A stretch of 64,000 nucleotides of DNA. Origin: Rhinopithecus roxellana (Eukaryota; Chordata; Mammalia; Primates; Cercopithecidae). This document shows, one piece after another, positions 12,421 through 21,689 of the stretch; within the stretch, counting starts at the first letter, position 1; each line of letters starts with the position of its first letter. The translations under genes and the position numbers were made by a program. The notes beneath the pieces are model-generated. The model was given only the letters and a program-made list of their open reading frames with translations. It searched no databases and was not told the DNA's origin. Location of the stretch: assembly GCF_007565055.1 (NCBI RefSeq), contig NC_044552.1, positions 147,574,858-147,638,857 of the forward strand, given 5' to 3'.

Positions 12421-14278
12421 GGATATTTCATTTTTCACCATAGCCCTCAATGAGCTTCAAAATATACCTTTGCAGAATCCATGACAACAGTGTTAGCACA
12501 CTGTTCCCAGAAGGGATGGGTGGAACTCTGTGTGCTGAAGTCACACATCAGAAAGCAATCTCTCAGAAAGCTTCTCTCTAGTCATTATGTGAGGATATTT
12601 CCTTTTCATCAAGGGCCCCTTTCGGGTCCCAAATATCACTTTCTGTATTCCACGAAAAGGGAGTTTGCAAACTGCTTCCTGAAGTCTTAGTTATAAGTCT
12701 GCGAGATGAGCTCACAGATCAGAAAGAAGTTTCTAAGAAGGCTTCTTTCACGTTTTGAACGGATGATATTTCCTTTATCAGCGTCGGCCTCAATGCGATC
12801 CAAGGAAACCGTTCTCAGGTTCCTCAAAGACAGTGTTAATGGACTGCTCCACGAAACATAAGTGTAACTCTGTGAGATGAATTCACACATCACCAAGAAG
12901 TTTCTAAGAAACCTTCTTTCTAGTTTTCATATGAGGATATTTCCTTTGTCACCGTAAGCTTCATTGCGCTGGGAGGTATAGCATTGCAGATTTCCAGAAA
13001 ACTTAGTTAGCAAACTGATCACTGAAGAGAAACGTGTAACTCTGTGAGTTGCAATCACTCATTGCAATGCAGTTTCTCAGAAGGCTTCTTTCCATTTTTG
13101 ATCTGAGGATATTTCCTTTTTCACCATAGCCCTCTAACCGCTCCCAAATATACCATTGCAAAATCCACGACAACAGTGTTAGCAAACTGTTCCAAGAAGG
13201 GAAGGGTGGGAACTCTGTGTGATGAAGTCACACATCAGAAAGCAATCTCTCAGAAAGCTTCTCTCTAGTTATTATGTGAGGATATTTCCTTTTTCACCAT
13301 GGGCCAATATGGACTACCAAATATCACTCTCCAGATTCCACGAAAAGAGTGTTTGCAACCTGCGTCCTGAAGTCTATGTTATAAGTCTGTGAGATGAACT
13401 CACAGATCAGAACGAAGTTTCTCAGAAAGCTTCTTTCACGTTTGAACGGAAGAAATTTCCTTTATCAGCATAAGCCTCAATGCGATCCAACGAAGCCCTT
13501 CTCAGGTTCCTCAAAGACAGTGTTAATGGACTGCTCCACGAAACATGAGTGTAACTCTGTGAGATGAATTCACAAATCACCAAGAAGTTTCTAAGAAAGC
13601 TTCTTTCTAGTTTTCATCTTAGGATATTTTCTTTGTCACCATAAGCTTCATTGCGCTAAGAGGTATCGCATTGCAGAATTCCGGAAAACGTAGTTAGCAC
13701 ACTCATCACTGAAGAGAAACGTGTAACTCTGTGAGTCGCATTTACACATGGCAATGCAGTTTCTCAGAAAGCTTCTCTTTAGTTATTATGTGAGGATATT
13801 TCCTTTTTCACCATAGCCCGCAATGAGCTCCCAAATATACCTTAGCAGAATCCACAACAACAGTGTTAGCAAACTGTTCCAAGAAGAGAAGGGTGGAAGG
13901 GTGGAACTCTGTGTGACGACGCCACACATCAGAAAGGAGTCTCTCAGAAAGCTTCATTCTAGTTATTATGTGAGGATATTTCCTTTTTCACCATGGGCCC
14001 CTATGGGCTCCCAAATATCACTTTACAGATTCCACGAAAAGAGTGTTAGCAAACTGCTTCCTGAATCTAAGTTATAAGTCTGTGAGATCAACTCACAGAT
14101 GAGAAAGTAGTTTCTCAGAAAGCTTCTCTCACGTTTTGAACGGAAGAAATTTCATTTATCAGCGTAGGCCTCAATGCGATCCAAAGAAGCCGTTCTCAGT
14201 TTCCTCAAAGACAGTGTTAATGGACTGCTCCACGAAACATAAGTGTAACTCTGTGAGATGAATTCACACATCACCAAG

Positions 14279-14309
14279 AAGTTTCTAAGATAGCTTCTTT
14301 CTAGTTTTC
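14279..14309. repeat. Target-site duplication, 3' side of full-length L1
   Basis: This 31-bp stretch of satellite directly abuts the L1 poly(A) (seen as poly(T) on the + strand). It matches 20497-20527 at 29 of 31 positions, with mismatches at positions 12 and 13. The 18 bp next to the poly(A), AGCTTCTTTCTAGTTTTC, are identical. It matches exactly the unoccupied sites at 37802-37832 and 55774-55804. Confidence 0.85.
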
Positions 14310-14335
14310 TTTTTTTTTTTTTTTTTTTTTTTTTT
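14310..14335 (-). other. L1 poly(A) tail
   Basis: An uninterrupted run of 26 T on the + strand, equal to a 26-nt poly(A) tail on the L1 strand, directly abutting the target-site duplication. A long pure tail fits a fairly recent insertion. Confidence 0.95.
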
Positions 14336-14565
14336 ATTATACTTTAAGTTCTAGGGTACATGTGCATAATGTGCAGGTTTGTTACATATGTATACTTATG
14401 CCATGTTGGTGTGCTGCACCCATCAACTCGTCAGCACCCATCAATTCATCATTTATATCATGTATAACTCCCCAATGCAATCCCTCCCTCCTCCCCCCTC
14501 CCCCCTCCCCATGATAGACCCCAGTGTGTGATGTTCCCCTTCCCGAGTCCAAGTGATCTCATTGT
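14336..14565 (-). other. L1 3' UTR with G-rich tract
   Basis: A 230-bp region between the ORF2 stop codon and the poly(A). It contains the G-rich polypurine tract typical of L1 3' UTRs, read on the + strand as C runs around 14482-14511. It ends in the usual L1 3' terminus just before the tail. No 3' transduced sequence is present in this copy, unlike the L1 fragment at 57973. Confidence 0.93.
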
Positions 14566-17500
14566 TCAGTTCCCACCTATGAGTGAGAACATGCGGTGTT
14601 TGGTTTTCTCTTCTTGTGATAGTTTGCTAAGAATGATGGTTTCCAGCTGCATCCATGTCCCTACAAAGGACGCAAACTCATCCTTTTTTATGGCTGCATA
14701 GTATTCCATGGTGTATATGTGCCACATTTTCTTAATCCAGTCTGTCACAGATGGACATTTGGGTTGATTCCAAGTCTTTGCTATTGTGAATAGTGCCGCA
14801 ATAAACATACGTGTACATGTGTCTTTGTAGTAGACTAATTTATAATCCTTTGGGTATATACCCAGTAGTGGGATGGCTGGGTCATATGGTACATCTAGTT
14901 CTAGATCCTTGAGGAATTGCCATACTCTTTTCCATAATGGTTGAACTAGTTTACAATCCCACCAACAGTGTAAAAGTGTTCCTATTTCTCCACATCCTCT
15001 CCAACACCTGTTGTTTCCTGACTTCTTAATGATTGCCATTCTAACTGGTGTGAGATGGTATCTCATTGTGGTTTTGATTTGCATTTCTCTGATGGCCAGT
15101 GATGATGAGCATTTTTTCATGTGTCTGTTGGCTGTATGAATATCTTCTTTTGAGAAATGTCTGTTCATATCCTTTCCCCACTTTTTGATGGGGTTGTTTG
15201 TTTTTTTCTCGTATATTTGTTTGAGTTCTTTGTAGATTCTGGATATTAGCCCTTTGTCAGATGAGTAGGTTGCAAAAATTTTCTCCCATTCTGTAGGTTG
15301 CCTGTTCACTCTGATGGTAGTTTCTTTTGCTGTGCAAAAGCTCTTTAGTTTAATTAGATCCCATTTGTCAATTATGGCTTTTGCTGCCGTTGCTTTTGGT
15401 GTTTTAGACATGAAGTCCTTGCCCATGCCTATGTCCTGAATGGTACTACCTAGATTTTCTTCTAGGATTTTTATGGTATTAGGTCTAACATTTAAGTCTC
15501 TAATCCATCTTGAATTAATCTTCGTATAAGGGGTAAGGAAAGGATCCAGTTTCAGCTTTCTACTTATGGCTAGCCAATTTTCCCAGCACCATTTATTAAA
15601 TAGGGAATCCTTTCCCCATTTCTTGTTTCTCTCAGGTTTGTCAAAGATCAGATGGCTGTAGATGTGCGGTATTATTTCTGAGGACTCTGTTCTGTTCCAT
15701 TGGTCTATATCTCTGTTTTGGTACCAGTACCATGCTGTTTTGGTTACTGTAGCCTTGTAGTATAGTTTGAAGTCAGGTAGCGTGACGCCTCCAGCTTTGT
15801 CCTTTTGACTTAGGATTGTCTTGGCAATGCGGGCTCTTTTTGGTTCCATATGAACTTTAAAGCAGTTTTTTTCCAATTCTGTGAAGAAAGTCATTGGTAG
15901 CTTGATGGGGATGGCATTGAATCTATAAATAACCTTGGGGAGTATGGCCATTTTCACGATATTGATTCTTCCTATCCATGAGCATGGTATGTTCTTCCAT
16001 TTGTTTGTGTCCTCTTTGATTTCACTGAGCAGTGGTTTGTAGTTCTCCTTGAAGAGGTCCTTTACATCCCTTGTAAGCTGGATTCCTAGGTATTTTATTC
16101 TCTTTGAAGCAATTGTGAATGGAAGTTCATTCCTGATTTGGCTCTCTGCTTGTCTGTTGCTGGTGTATAAGAATGCTTGTGATTTTTGCACATTAATTTT
16201 GTATCCTGAGACTTTGCTGAAGTTGCTTATCAGCTTAAGGAGATTTTGGGCTGAGACGATGGGGTTTTCTAAATATACAATCATGTCATCTGCAAACAGG
16301 GACAATTTGACTTCTTCTTTTCCTAACTGGATACCCTTGATTTCTTTCTCTTGCCTGATTGCCCTAGCCAGAACTTCCAACACTATGTTGAATAGGAGTG
16401 GTGAGAGAGGGCATCCCTGTCTTGTGCCAGTTTTCAAAGGGAATTTTTCCAGTTTTTGCCCATTCAGTATGATATTAGCTGTGGGTTTGTCATAAATAGC
16501 TCTTATTATTTTGAGGTACGTTCCATCAATACCGAATTTATTGAGCGTTTTTAGCATGAAGGGCTGTTGAATTTTGTCAAAAGCCTTTTCTGCATCTATT
16601 GAGACAATCATGTGGTTCTTGTCTTTGGTTCTGTTTATATGCTGGATTACGTTTATTGATTTGCGAATGTTGAACCAGCCTTGCATCCCAGGGATGAAGC
16701 CCACTTGATCATGGTGGATAAGCTTTTTGATGTGCTGCTGAATCCGGTTTGCCAGTATTTTATTGAGGATTTTTGCATCGATGTTCATCAGGGATATTGG
16801 TCTAAAATTCTCTTTTTTTGTTGTGTCTCTGCCAGGCTTTGGTATCAGGATGATGTTGGCCTCATAAAATGAGTTAGGGAGGATTCCCTCTTTTTCTATT
16901 GATTGGAATAGTTTCAGAAGGAATGGTACCAGCTCCTCCTTGTACCTCTGGTAGAATTCAGCTGTGAATCCATCTGGTCCTGGACTTTTTTTGGTGGGTA
17001 GGCTATTAATTGTTGCCTCAATTTCAGAGCCTGCTATTGGTCTATTCAGGGATTCAACTTCTTCCTGGTTTAGCCTTGGGAGAGTGTAAGTGTCCAGGAA
17101 ATTATCCATTTCTTCTAGATTTTCTAGTTGATTTGCGTAGAGGCGTTTATAGTATTCTCTGATGGTAGTTTGTATTTCTGTGGGGTCAGTGGTGATATCC
17201 CCTTTATCATTTTTTATTGCATCTATTTGATTCTTCTCTCTTTTTTTCTTTATTAGCCTTGCTAGCGGTCTGTCAATTTTGTTGATCTTTTCAAAAAACC
17301 AACTCCTGGATTCATTGATTTTTTGGAGGGTTTTTTGTGTCTCTATCTCCTTCAGTTCTGCTCTGATCTTAGTTATTTCTTGCCTTCTGCTAGCTTTTGA
17401 ATGTGATTGCTCTTGCCTCTCTAGTTCTTTTAATTGTGATGTTAGAGTGTCCATTTTAGATCTTTCCTGCTTTCTCTTGTGGGCATTTAGTGCTATAAAT

Positions 17501-18393
17501 TTCCCTCTACACACTGCTTTAAATGTGTCCCAGAGATTCTGGTATGTTGTATCTTTGTTCTCATTGGTTTCAAAGAACATCTTTATTTCCGCTTTCATTT
17601 CGTTATGTACCCAGTAGTCATTCAGGAGCAGGTTGTTCAGTTTCCATGTAGTTGAGCGGTTTTGATTGAGTTTCTTTGTCCTGAGTTCTAGTTTGATTGC
17701 ACTGTGGTCTGAGAGACAGTTTGTTATAATTTCTGTTCTTTTACATTTGCTGAGGAGTGCTTTACTTCCAATTATGTGGTCAATTTTGGAATAAGTGCGA
17801 TGTGGTGCTGAGAAGAATGTATATTCTGTTGATTTGGGGTGGAGAGTTCTATAGATGTCTATTAGGTCCGCTTGGTGCAGAGATGAGTTCAATTCCTGGA
17901 TATCCTTGTTAACTTTCTGTCTCGTTGATCTGTCTAATGTTGACAGCGGAGTGTTGAAGTCCCCCATTATTATTGTATGGGAGTCTAAGTCTCTTTGTAA
18001 GTCTCTAAGGACTTGCTTTATGAATCTGGGTGCTCCTGTATTGGGTGCATATATATTTAGGAGAGTTAGCTCTTCCTGTTGAATTGATCCCTTTACCATT
18101 ATGTAATGGCCTTCTTTGTCTCTTTTGATCTTTGATGGTTTAAAGTCTGTTTTATCAGAGACTAGGATTGCAACCCCTGCTTTTTTTTGTTCTCCATTTG
18201 CTTGGTAGATCTTCCTCCATCCCTTTATTTTGAGCCTATGTATGTCTCTGCATGTGAGATGGGTCTCCTGAATACAGCAGACTGATGGGTCTTGACTCTT
18301 TATCCAGTTTGCCAGTCTGTGTCTTTTAATTGGAGCATTTAGTCCATTAACATTTAAGGTTAATATTGTTATGTGTGAACTTGATCCTGCCAT
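14566..18393 (-). CDS. L1 ORF2: L1 ORF2 protein: endonuclease and reverse transcriptase
   Basis: A 1275-residue open frame, the usual primate ORF2p length. ORF2p nicks target DNA and copies the L1 RNA there (target-primed reverse transcription). The N-terminal APE-like endonuclease (about 1-239) keeps N14, E43, D145, D205 and H230. The reverse transcriptase domain (about 500-770) has the SIDAEKAFD motif and the catalytic FADD at 700-703. The C-terminal zinc-knuckle-like motif CX3CX7HX4C runs from C1130 to C1147. Compared with the primate L1 consensus as I know it, residues about 842-852 are replaced. An A run of seven (15866-15872), where the consensus has six, is followed 25 bp downstream by a run of five (15837-15841) where the consensus has six. 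The frame shifts and then returns. The start is the first ATG after the 63-bp spacer. Translation in L1 is by reinitiation after ORF1. Activity cannot be judged from sequence alone. Confidence 0.96.
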   Translation of the reverse strand: MAGSSSHITILTLNVNGLNAPIKRHRLANWIKSQDPSVCCIQETHLTCRDIHRLKIKGWRKIYQANGEQKKAGVAILVSDKTDFKPSKIKRDKEGHYIMVKGSIQQEELTLLNIYAPNTGAPRFIKQVLRDLQRDLDSHTIIMGDFNTPLSTLDRSTRQKVNKDIQELNSSLHQADLIDIYRTLHPKSTEYTFFSAPHRTYSKIDHIIGSKALLSKCKRTEIITNCLSDHSAIKLELRTKKLNQNRSTTWKLNNLLLNDYWVHNEMKAEIKMFFETNENKDTTYQNLWDTFKAVCRGKFIALNAHKRKQERSKMDTLTSQLKELERQEQSHSKASRRQEITKIRAELKEIETQKTLQKINESRSWFFEKINKIDRPLARLIKKKREKNQIDAIKNDKGDITTDPTEIQTTIREYYKRLYANQLENLEEMDNFLDTYTLPRLNQEEVESLNRPIAGSEIEATINSLPTKKSPGPDGFTAEFYQRYKEELVPFLLKLFQSIEKEGILPNSFYEANIILIPKPGRDTTKKENFRPISLMNIDAKILNKILANRIQQHIKKLIHHDQVGFIPGMQGWFNIRKSINVIQHINRTKDKNHMIVSIDAEKAFDKIQQPFMLKTLNKFGIDGTYLKIIRAIYDKPTANIILNGQKLEKFPLKTGTRQGCPLSPLLFNIVLEVLARAIRQEKEIKGIQLGKEEVKLSLFADDMIVYLENPIVSAQNLLKLISNFSKVSGYKINVQKSQAFLYTSNRQAESQIRNELPFTIASKRIKYLGIQLTRDVKDLFKENYKPLLSEIKEDTNKWKNIPCSWIGRINIVKMAILPKVIYRFNAIPIKLPMTFFTELEKNCFKVHMEPKRARIAKTILSQKDKAGGVTLPDFKLYYKATVTKTAWYWYQNRDIDQWNRTESSEIIPHIYSHLIFDKPERNKKWGKDSLFNKWCWENWLAISRKLKLDPFLTPYTKINSRWIRDLNVRPNTIKILEENLGSTIQDIGMGKDFMSKTPKATAAKAIIDKWDLIKLKSFCTAKETTIRVNRQPTEWEKIFATYSSDKGLISRIYKELKQIYEKKTNNPIKKWGKDMNRHFSKEDIHTANRHMKKCSSSLAIREMQIKTTMRYHLTPVRMAIIKKSGNNRCWRGCGEIGTLLHCWWDCKLVQPLWKRVWQFLKDLELDVPYDPAIPLLGIYPKDYKLVYYKDTCTRMFIAALFTIAKTWNQPKCPSVTDWIKKMWHIYTMEYYAAIKKDEFASFVGTWMQLETIILSKLSQEEKTKHRMFSLIGGN

Positions 18394-18456
18394 TATGATA
18401 TTAACTGGTTATTTTGCTCGTTAGTTGATGCAGTTTCTTCCTAGCCTCGATGGTCT
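18394..18456 (-). other. L1 inter-ORF spacer
   Basis: The 63 bp between the ORF1 stop and the ORF2 start. This is the same length as in human L1, where in-frame stops separate the two ORFs and ORF2 is translated by an unconventional termination-reinitiation route. Confidence 0.9.
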
Positions 18457-19473
18457 TTACATTTTGCCAAGTTTTTGCGATGGCTGGTACCGGTTGTTCC
18501 TTTCCATGTTTAGGGCTTCCTTCAGGGTCTCTTGTAAGGCAGGCCTGGTGGTGACAAAATCTCTAAGCATTTGCTTATCTGTAAAGGATTTTATTTCTCC
18601 TTCACTTATGAAACTTAGTTTGGCTGGATATGAAATTCTGGGTTGAAAATTCTTTTCTTTAAGAACGTTGAATATTGGCCCCCACTCTCTTCTGGCTTGT
18701 AGAGTTTCTGCCGAGAGATCTGCTGTTAGTCTGATGGGCTTCCCTTTGTGGGTGACCCGACCTTTCTCTCTGGCTGCCCTTAAGATTTTTTCCTTCATTT
18801 CAACTTTGGTGAATCTGGCAATTATGTGTCTTGGAGTTGCTCTTCTGGAGGAGTATCTTTGTGGCGTTCTCTGTATTTCCTGAATTTGAATGTTGGCCTG
18901 CCCTACTAGGTTGGGGAAGTTCTCCTGGATGATATCCTGAAGAGTGTTTTCCAACTTGGTTCCATTTTCCCCCTCACTTTCAGGCACCCCAATCAGACGT
19001 AGATTTGGTCTTTTTACGTAATCCCATACTTCTTGCAGGCTTTGCTCATTTCTTTTTCTTCTTTTTTCTTTTGGTTTCTCTTCTCGCTTCATTTCATTCA
19101 TTTGATCTTCAATCGCTGATACTCTTTCTTCCAGTTGATCGAGTCGGTTACTGAAGCTTGTGCATTTGTCACGTATTTCTCGTGTCATGGTTTTCATCTC
19201 TGTCATTTCGTTTATGATCTTCTCTGCATTAATGAGTCTAGCTGTCAATTCTTCCACTCTTTTTTCAAGATTTTTAGTTTCTTTGCGCTGGGTACGTAAT
19301 TCCTCCTTTAGCTCTGATAAGTTTGATGGACTGAAGCCTTCTTCTCCCCTCTCGTCCAAGTCATTCTCTGACCAGCTTTGATCCGTTGCTGGTGATGGGC
19401 TGCGCTCCTTTGCAGGGGGAGATGCGCTCTTATTTTTTGAATTTCCAGCTTTTCTGCCCTGCTTCTTCCCCAT
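18457..19473 (-). CDS. L1 ORF1: L1 ORF1 protein: RNA-binding chaperone
   Basis: A 338-residue frame, the same length as human ORF1p. ORF1p is a trimeric nucleic-acid chaperone that coats L1 RNA in the cytoplasmic particle and is needed in cis for retrotransposition. The N-terminus (1-50) is basic and Ser/Pro-rich. Residues about 50-150 are rich in E, K, L and R with heptad-like spacing, as expected for the trimeric coiled coil, and this is the part most unlike human ORF1p. From about 150 the conserved section begins with RNEQSLQEVWDYVKRPNLRL, followed by the RRM (about 157-252, with the RRATPRHIIARF stretch) and the C-terminal domain (about 264-323, with LSAETLQARREWGPIF). The end, SQKLGKM, differs from the human terminus. 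Strong conservation of the C-terminal half with a divergent coiled coil is the usual pattern among primate L1 lineages and fits a non-hominoid host. Confidence 0.96.
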   Translation of the reverse strand: MGKKQGRKAGNSKNKSASPPAKERSPSPATDQSWSENDLDERGEEGFSPSNLSELKEELRTQRKETKNLEKRVEELTARLINAEKIINEMTEMKTMTREIRDKCTSFSNRLDQLEERVSAIEDQMNEMKREEKPKEKRRKRNEQSLQEVWDYVKRPNLRLIGVPESEGENGTKLENTLQDIIQENFPNLVGQANIQIQEIQRTPQRYSSRRATPRHIIARFTKVEMKEKILRAAREKGRVTHKGKPIRLTADLSAETLQARREWGPIFNVLKEKNFQPRISYPAKLSFISEGEIKSFTDKQMLRDFVTTRPALQETLKEALNMERNNRYQPSQKLGKM

Positions 19474-20063
19474 CTTTGTGGTTTTATCTGTCTCTGGTCT
19501 TTGATGATGGTGATGTACTGATGGGGTTTTGGTATAGGTGTCCTTCCTGTTTGATAGTTTTCCTTCTGACAGTCAGAAGGACTCTCTGTTGGTCTGTTGG
19601 AGATTGCTTGAGGTCCACTCCAGACCCTGTTTGCCTGGGTATCAGCAGCAGAGGTTGCCGAAGATAGAATATTGCTGAACAGCGAGTGTACCTGTCTGAT
19701 TCTTCCTTTGGAAGTTTCCTCTCAGGGGTGTACTCCACCCTGGGAGGTGTGGGGTGTCAGACTGCCCCTAGTGGGGGATTTCTCCCAGCTAGGCTACTCA
19801 GGGGTCAGGGACACACCTGAGCAGGCAGTCTGTCCGTTCTCAGATCTCAACCTCCGCGTTGGGAGATCCGCGGCTCTTCCCAAAGCTGTCAGACAGAGTC
19901 GTTCGCGTCTGCACCGGCTCCCGCTACTTCCCCTGTTGGTCTTCAGCTGTGCGCTGTCCCCAGAGGTGGAGACTACAGAGACAGGCAGGCTTCCTTGAGC
20001 TGCTGTGAGCTCCACCCAGTTCGAGCTTCCCAGCGGCTTTGTTTACCTACTTAAGCCTCAGCA

Positions 20064-20108
20064 ATGGCGGGCGCCCCTCCCCCAGCCTCGCTGCTGCCTT
20101 GCCGATAG
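20064..20108 (+). pseudogene. L1 ORF0: L1 ORF0 remnant (antisense, truncated after 14 codons)
   Basis: Primate L1s carry a small antisense ORF in the 5' UTR (ORF0, about 71 aa in human), reading away from ORF1 and driven by the antisense promoter. The homologous start lies here in the expected context (CAATGGCGGGCGCCC). The frame encodes MAGAPPPASLLPCR and then meets TAG at 20106-20108, so ORF0 is lost in this copy. A different-frame ORF at 20039-20275 overlaps it, but I do not recognise it as ORF0. Confidence 0.6.
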
Positions 20109-20484
20109 ATCGGGCAGACTGCTGTGTTAGCAGTGAGGGAGGCTTCGTGGGCGTGGGACCCTCCCGGCCAGGTGTGGGATATATTCTCCTGGAATGCCTG
20201 TATGCTTACAGCGCAGTATTGGGGTGGGAGTTACCCGATTTTCCAGGTGTTGTGTGTCTCAGTTCCCCTGGCTAGGAAAACGGATCCCCTTCCCCCTTGC
20301 GCTTCCAGGTGAGGCAATGCCTCGCCCTGCTTCAGCTCTCGCTGGTCAGGCTGCAGCAGCTGACCAGCACCGATTGTCCGGCACTCCCTAGTGAGATGAC
20401 CCCAGTACCTCAGTTGAAAATGCAGAAATCACCGGTCTTCTGTGTCGCTCGCGCTGGGAGTTGGAGACTGGAGTTGTTCCTATT

Positions 20485-20496
20485 CGGCCATCTTGG
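20485..20496 (-). promoter_or_regulatory. L1 5' end with YY1-binding motif
   Basis: On the L1 strand this is CCAAGATGGCCG, the 5'-terminal motif of primate L1s, directly abutting the target-site duplication. In human L1, YY1 binding here positions transcription start at the element's first base. Confidence 0.75.
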
Positions 20497-20527
20497 AAGT
20501 TTCTAAGGAAGCTTCTTTCTAGTTTTC
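20497..20527. repeat. Target-site duplication, 5' side of full-length L1
   Basis: The second copy of the 31-bp flank. It differs from the left copy and from both empty sites at two adjacent positions (GA in place of AT at positions 12-13). If only the identical 18 bp are the true duplication, the preceding 13 bases, which are plainly satellite-like, have no source. The longer repeat with two later or conversion-derived changes is therefore preferred. Confidence 0.8.
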
Positions 20528-21689
20528 ATCTGTGGATATTTCCTTTGTCACCGTAAGGTTCATTCCGCTCTGAAGTATCTAATTGCAGATTTCCAGAAAA
20601 CTGTGTTAACAAACTGATCACTGAAGAGAAACGTGTAACTCTGTGAGTTGCACTCACACATTGCACTGCAGTTTCTCAGAAAGCTTCTCTTTAGTTATTA
20701 TGTGAGGATATTTCCTTTTTCACCATAGCCCTCAATGAGCTCCCAAATATACCTTTGCAGAATCCACGACAACAGTGTTAGCAAACTGTTCCAAGAAGGG
20801 CAGGGTGGAACTCTGTGTGACGAAGCCACACATCAGAAAGGAATCTCTCAGAAAGCTTCTCTCTAGTTATTAGGTGAGGATATTTCCTTTTTCACCATGG
20901 GCCCCTATGGGCTCCCAAATATCACTTTACAGATTCCACGAAAAGAGTGTTTGCAAACTACTTCCTGAAGTCTAAGTTATAGGTCTGTGAGATGAACACA
21001 CAGATCAGACAGACGTTTCTCAGAAAGCTTCTTTCACGTTTTGAACGGATGAAATTTCCTTTATCAGCGTAGACCTCAATGCGATCCAAGGAAGCCCTTC
21101 TCAGGTTCCTCAAAGACAGTGTTAATGGACTGCTCCACGAAACCTAAATGTAACTCTGTTGGATGAATTCACACATCACCAAGAAGTTTCTAAGAAACCT
21201 TCTTTCTAGTTTTCATGTGTGGATATTTCCTTTGTCACCGTAAGCTTCATTGCGCTACGAGGTATCCCATTGCAGATTTCCAGAAAACTTAGCAAACTCA
21301 TCACTGAAGAGAATCGTGTAACTCTGTGGGTTGCATTCACACATCGAAGTGCATTTTCCCAGAACGCTTCTTTCCAGTGTTTATCTGAAGATATTTCCTT
21401 GTTCACCATAGCCCTCAATGAGCTCCCAAATATCACTTTGCAGTATCCACAACAACAGTGTTAGCAAACTGTTCCAAGAAGGGAAGGGTGGAACTCTGTG
21501 TGCTGAAGTCACACATCAGAAAGCAGTCTCTCAGAAAGCTTTTCTCTAGTTATTATCTGAGGCTATTTCCTTTTTCACAATGGGCTCCAATGGACTCCCA
21601 AATATCCCTTTGCAGATTCCACGAAAAGTGAGGTAGCAAACTGCTTCCTGAGGCCTAAGTTGTAACTCTGTGAGATGAATTCAAAGATC

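Larger units (their letters stand above)
9713..14309 (-). repeat. Alpha satellite, - orientation: left part of 18-kb unit copy A
   Basis: The same four monomer types as 1-9612, now reverse-complemented. The first 400 bases match 51905 onward, including the rare GTATAACCCACGACAACAGT. From about 10.1 kb they also match 34.3 kb onward. Compared with copies B and C there is one extra tetramer at about 11735-12420. Several one-base losses are visible from 9713 to about 11.1 kb. The stretch ends at the poly(T) of the L1. No gene is seen. Confidence 0.93.
14310..20496 (-). mobile_element. L1: Full-length LINE-1 (L1PA-type) retrotransposon
   Basis: A non-LTR retrotransposon of about 6.2 kb on the - strand, containing in order a 5' UTR (19474-20496), ORF1 (18457-19473), a 63-bp spacer, ORF2 (14566-18393), a 3' UTR (14336-14565) and a 26-bp poly(A) tail (14310-14335). 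It begins at CCAAGATGGCCGAATAGG, within about ten bases of the usual L1PA 5' end, so it is essentially full length. Both ORFs are uninterrupted and of standard length. It lies in alpha satellite between 31-bp direct repeats and is missing from the equivalent positions of copies B and C. Intact ORFs suggest a young, possibly still competent element. Two features argue for caution: a compensating frameshift in ORF2 and the lack of any data on transcription inside satellite. Confidence 0.97.
19474..20496 (-). promoter_or_regulatory. L1 5' UTR / internal promoter with YY1-type site
   Basis: A GC-richer region of about 1.0 kb upstream of ORF1, somewhat longer than the human L1 5' UTR of about 0.9 kb. 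In the family it carries an internal RNA polymerase II promoter and an antisense promoter. The extreme 5' end contains CAAGATGGCCG (complement at 20485-20495), the YY1-type site that fixes the L1 transcription start. This leaves the copy with a near-complete promoter, missing only the few bases upstream of CCAAGATGG. Confidence 0.88.

Noticed and set aside
13881..13905. A short local duplication (GGGTGGAAGGGTGGAAC) as a regulatory repeat
   Set aside because: It is a small slippage event inside one type A monomer, shared with copy C, with no evidence of function.
14310..14335. The long T run as an RNA polymerase III terminator or microsatellite
   Set aside because: It is the poly(A) tail of the minus-strand L1, placed exactly at the target-site duplication.
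16049..18082. Several open frames on the + strand opposite L1 ORF2
   Set aside because: They are antisense shadows of ORF2. None matches a known L1 antisense product; only the 5' UTR ORF0 region has an established antisense ORF.
20039..20275. A 78-codon + strand ORF in the L1 5' UTR as a candidate ORF0
   Set aside because: It overlaps the ORF0 position but is in a different frame from the conserved ORF0 start at 20064, which stops after 14 codons.
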